Below are positions 63,177 to 64,000 of a stretch of 64,000 nt of DNA, in pieces. This DNA comes from Nocardiopsis sp. CC223A. Its GTDB lineage: Bacteria > Actinomycetota > Actinomycetes > Streptosporangiales > Streptosporangiaceae. Position numbers and translations under genes: made by a program. Each line of letters begins with the position of its first letter. Positions within the stretch are counted from its first letter, which is position 1. The stretch spans positions 55,616-119,615 of the forward strand of contig NZ_JASFDV010000009.1 of assembly GCF_030766825.1 (NCBI RefSeq). Direction: 5' to 3'. Below the pieces are notes generated by a model. It ran no database searches. It had not been told where the DNA came from and saw only the letters and a list, made by a program, of their open reading frames with translations.

Positions 63177-64000
63177 GCGGCCATCGCGGGCATGGTCCCG
63201 GCAGCGCAGCGCCATCGCCCGCAGCGCCCGGTCGGCGTCGTCCACGGGTTCGTCCGGGAGTTCGGCCAGGGCCTCGTCGCACAGTTCCCAGGCCGTGCGG
63301 GGGTGCCCCGCCCGGAGGGCGGCCAGGGCCGCCTCGGCCGGCACGGCGGGGTGTTCGCGCCCGCCCAGGAGCGCGGCGACACCGGGCACCCGTTCCCACC
63401 GCTCCAGCAGGCGGCGCAGCGGGTGGGTGCGGTGCAGGTCGTCGCTGCGGTAGGTGGCGATGATCTGCACCCCGGGCAGGTCGAGGCTGCGGACGAGGTG
63501 GACGAGGTGGACGAGCAGGTCGCGGGTGGCGCCGTCGGCCCAGTGCAGGTCCTCCAGGACCAGGGTCAGGCCGTCCCGCCCGCGGTGGTCCGCAGCAGGT
63601 GCAGGACCGGCCCGAACAGCAGGCCCCGGTCCCGGTGCCCGCCGTCGGGGACCGGGACCGGCTCGGGGAGCAGGCGGGCGAGTTCGCCCGCCCCCTCCCC
63701 GGAGGTGAAGGGCTCCGGTCCGCGTTCGCGCAGGAGTCGGCGCAGGGCTGTGGCGAAGGGGGCGTAGGCCAGGCCGTCCACGCCCGGTTCCAGGCACCCG
63801 CCGATGAGCACGCTCCCCGGTGCCCGTGTCCGGGAGAACTCCGCGACCAGCCGGGACCTGCCGATTCCGGCGTCCCCGCCCAACAGCAGCGCCCCGGATC
63901 GCTCGGCGCGGCAGCGGTCGGCGTGCCCGGTGAGCGCCGCCAGCGGGGCGGCCCGGCCGACGAGCACCGGGGCGGTACCCGGGCGCAGGGGCGGGGGCGC
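63159..64000 (-). pseudogene. Decayed LAL-type regulator, copy 4 (5' end outside window)
   Basis: The frame enters from the right edge and reads PVLVGRAAPL, GGDAGIGRSRLVAEF (Walker A, with Arg replacing the key Lys) and GLAYAPFATALRRLLRERGPE, closely like copy 3. It hits a stop at 63566. One base lost near 63575-63582 would restore the next frame, which carries LTLVLEDLHWADGATRDLL, a HLVHLV duplication, GVQIIATYRSDDLHRTHPL and LERWERVPGVAALL, then jumps to TPR-like AWELCDEALAELPDEP and stops at 63159. Most of the middle and the whole LuxR end are gone. Confidence 0.75.

Overview
The window is 64 kb of very GC-rich DNA with strong G/C bias at third codon positions, many GTG starts, tight GTGA/ATGA gene overlaps, F420 enzymes, LuxR-type giant ATPase regulators and intrinsic terminators that are long GC hairpins without U-tracts. 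This points to a filamentous actinomycete, most likely of the Nocardiopsis/Streptosporangiales type, although the genus cannot be fixed from the sequence alone. I see no rRNA or tRNA genes, no CRISPR array, no complete insertion sequence and no replication origin. The DNA looks chromosomal.

Layout. (1) 1-3.1 kb: a partial GNAT acetyltransferase, purine nucleoside phosphorylase and a phosphohexomutase/phosphopentomutase-like enzyme. (2) 3.1-7.5 kb: an Lrp/AsnC regulator divergent from a 2-oxoacid dehydrogenase operon (E1 alpha, E1 beta, a lipoyl-only protein), followed by an alpha/beta hydrolase. (3) 7.7-15.4 kb: a nucleoside uptake and salvage operon (BMP lipoprotein, ATPase, two permeases, cytidine deaminase, thymidine phosphorylase) that works together with the phosphorylase and mutase of block 1. 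(4) 15.6-18.9 kb, minus strand: two tandem membrane-anchored periplasmic-binding-fold proteins and a small membrane protein. (5) 19.0-26.5 kb: an acyl-CoA carboxylation/oxidation operon (AtuA-like protein, carboxyltransferase, biotin carboxylase, acyl-CoA dehydrogenase, TetR regulator) with a strong dyad in its promoter.

(6) 26.6-36 kb is the most rearranged part: a hypothetical gene, a beta-glucosidase and sugar MFS pair separated by G-rich 77-bp tandem repeats, an orphan promoter with two PadR-type operators, a PadR regulator, an acyl-CoA oxidase, a sulfotransferase, an XRE regulator and two orphan transposase N-termini. Each transposase remnant sits directly behind a nested-hairpin leader. 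(7) 36.1-44.5 kb: an LD-carboxypeptidase, M20 and M55 peptidase set for peptidoglycan or D-peptide turnover, a HEAT-type pseudogene, methionine aminopeptidase, NADPH:F420 reductase opposite an F420-dependent LLM oxidoreductase, and panB.

(8) 44.9-64 kb: a DHA2-type efflux MFS, two tandem LAL (large ATP-binding LuxR) regulators, an ArsR-like regulator/membrane protein/MDR reductase operon, a membrane protein, GlnA2-type glutamine synthetase-like enzyme, NAD synthetase, a doubly frameshifted extracellular protein gene, a third LAL and a decayed fourth LAL at the right edge. Three LAL genes plus a remnant in 17 kb suggest local duplication and decay of this regulator family.

Repeated themes are candidate operators (exact dyads) next to most regulator genes and several genes broken by small indels or deletions. 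Single-base lesions inside G/C runs could be sequencing errors and should be checked against reads.
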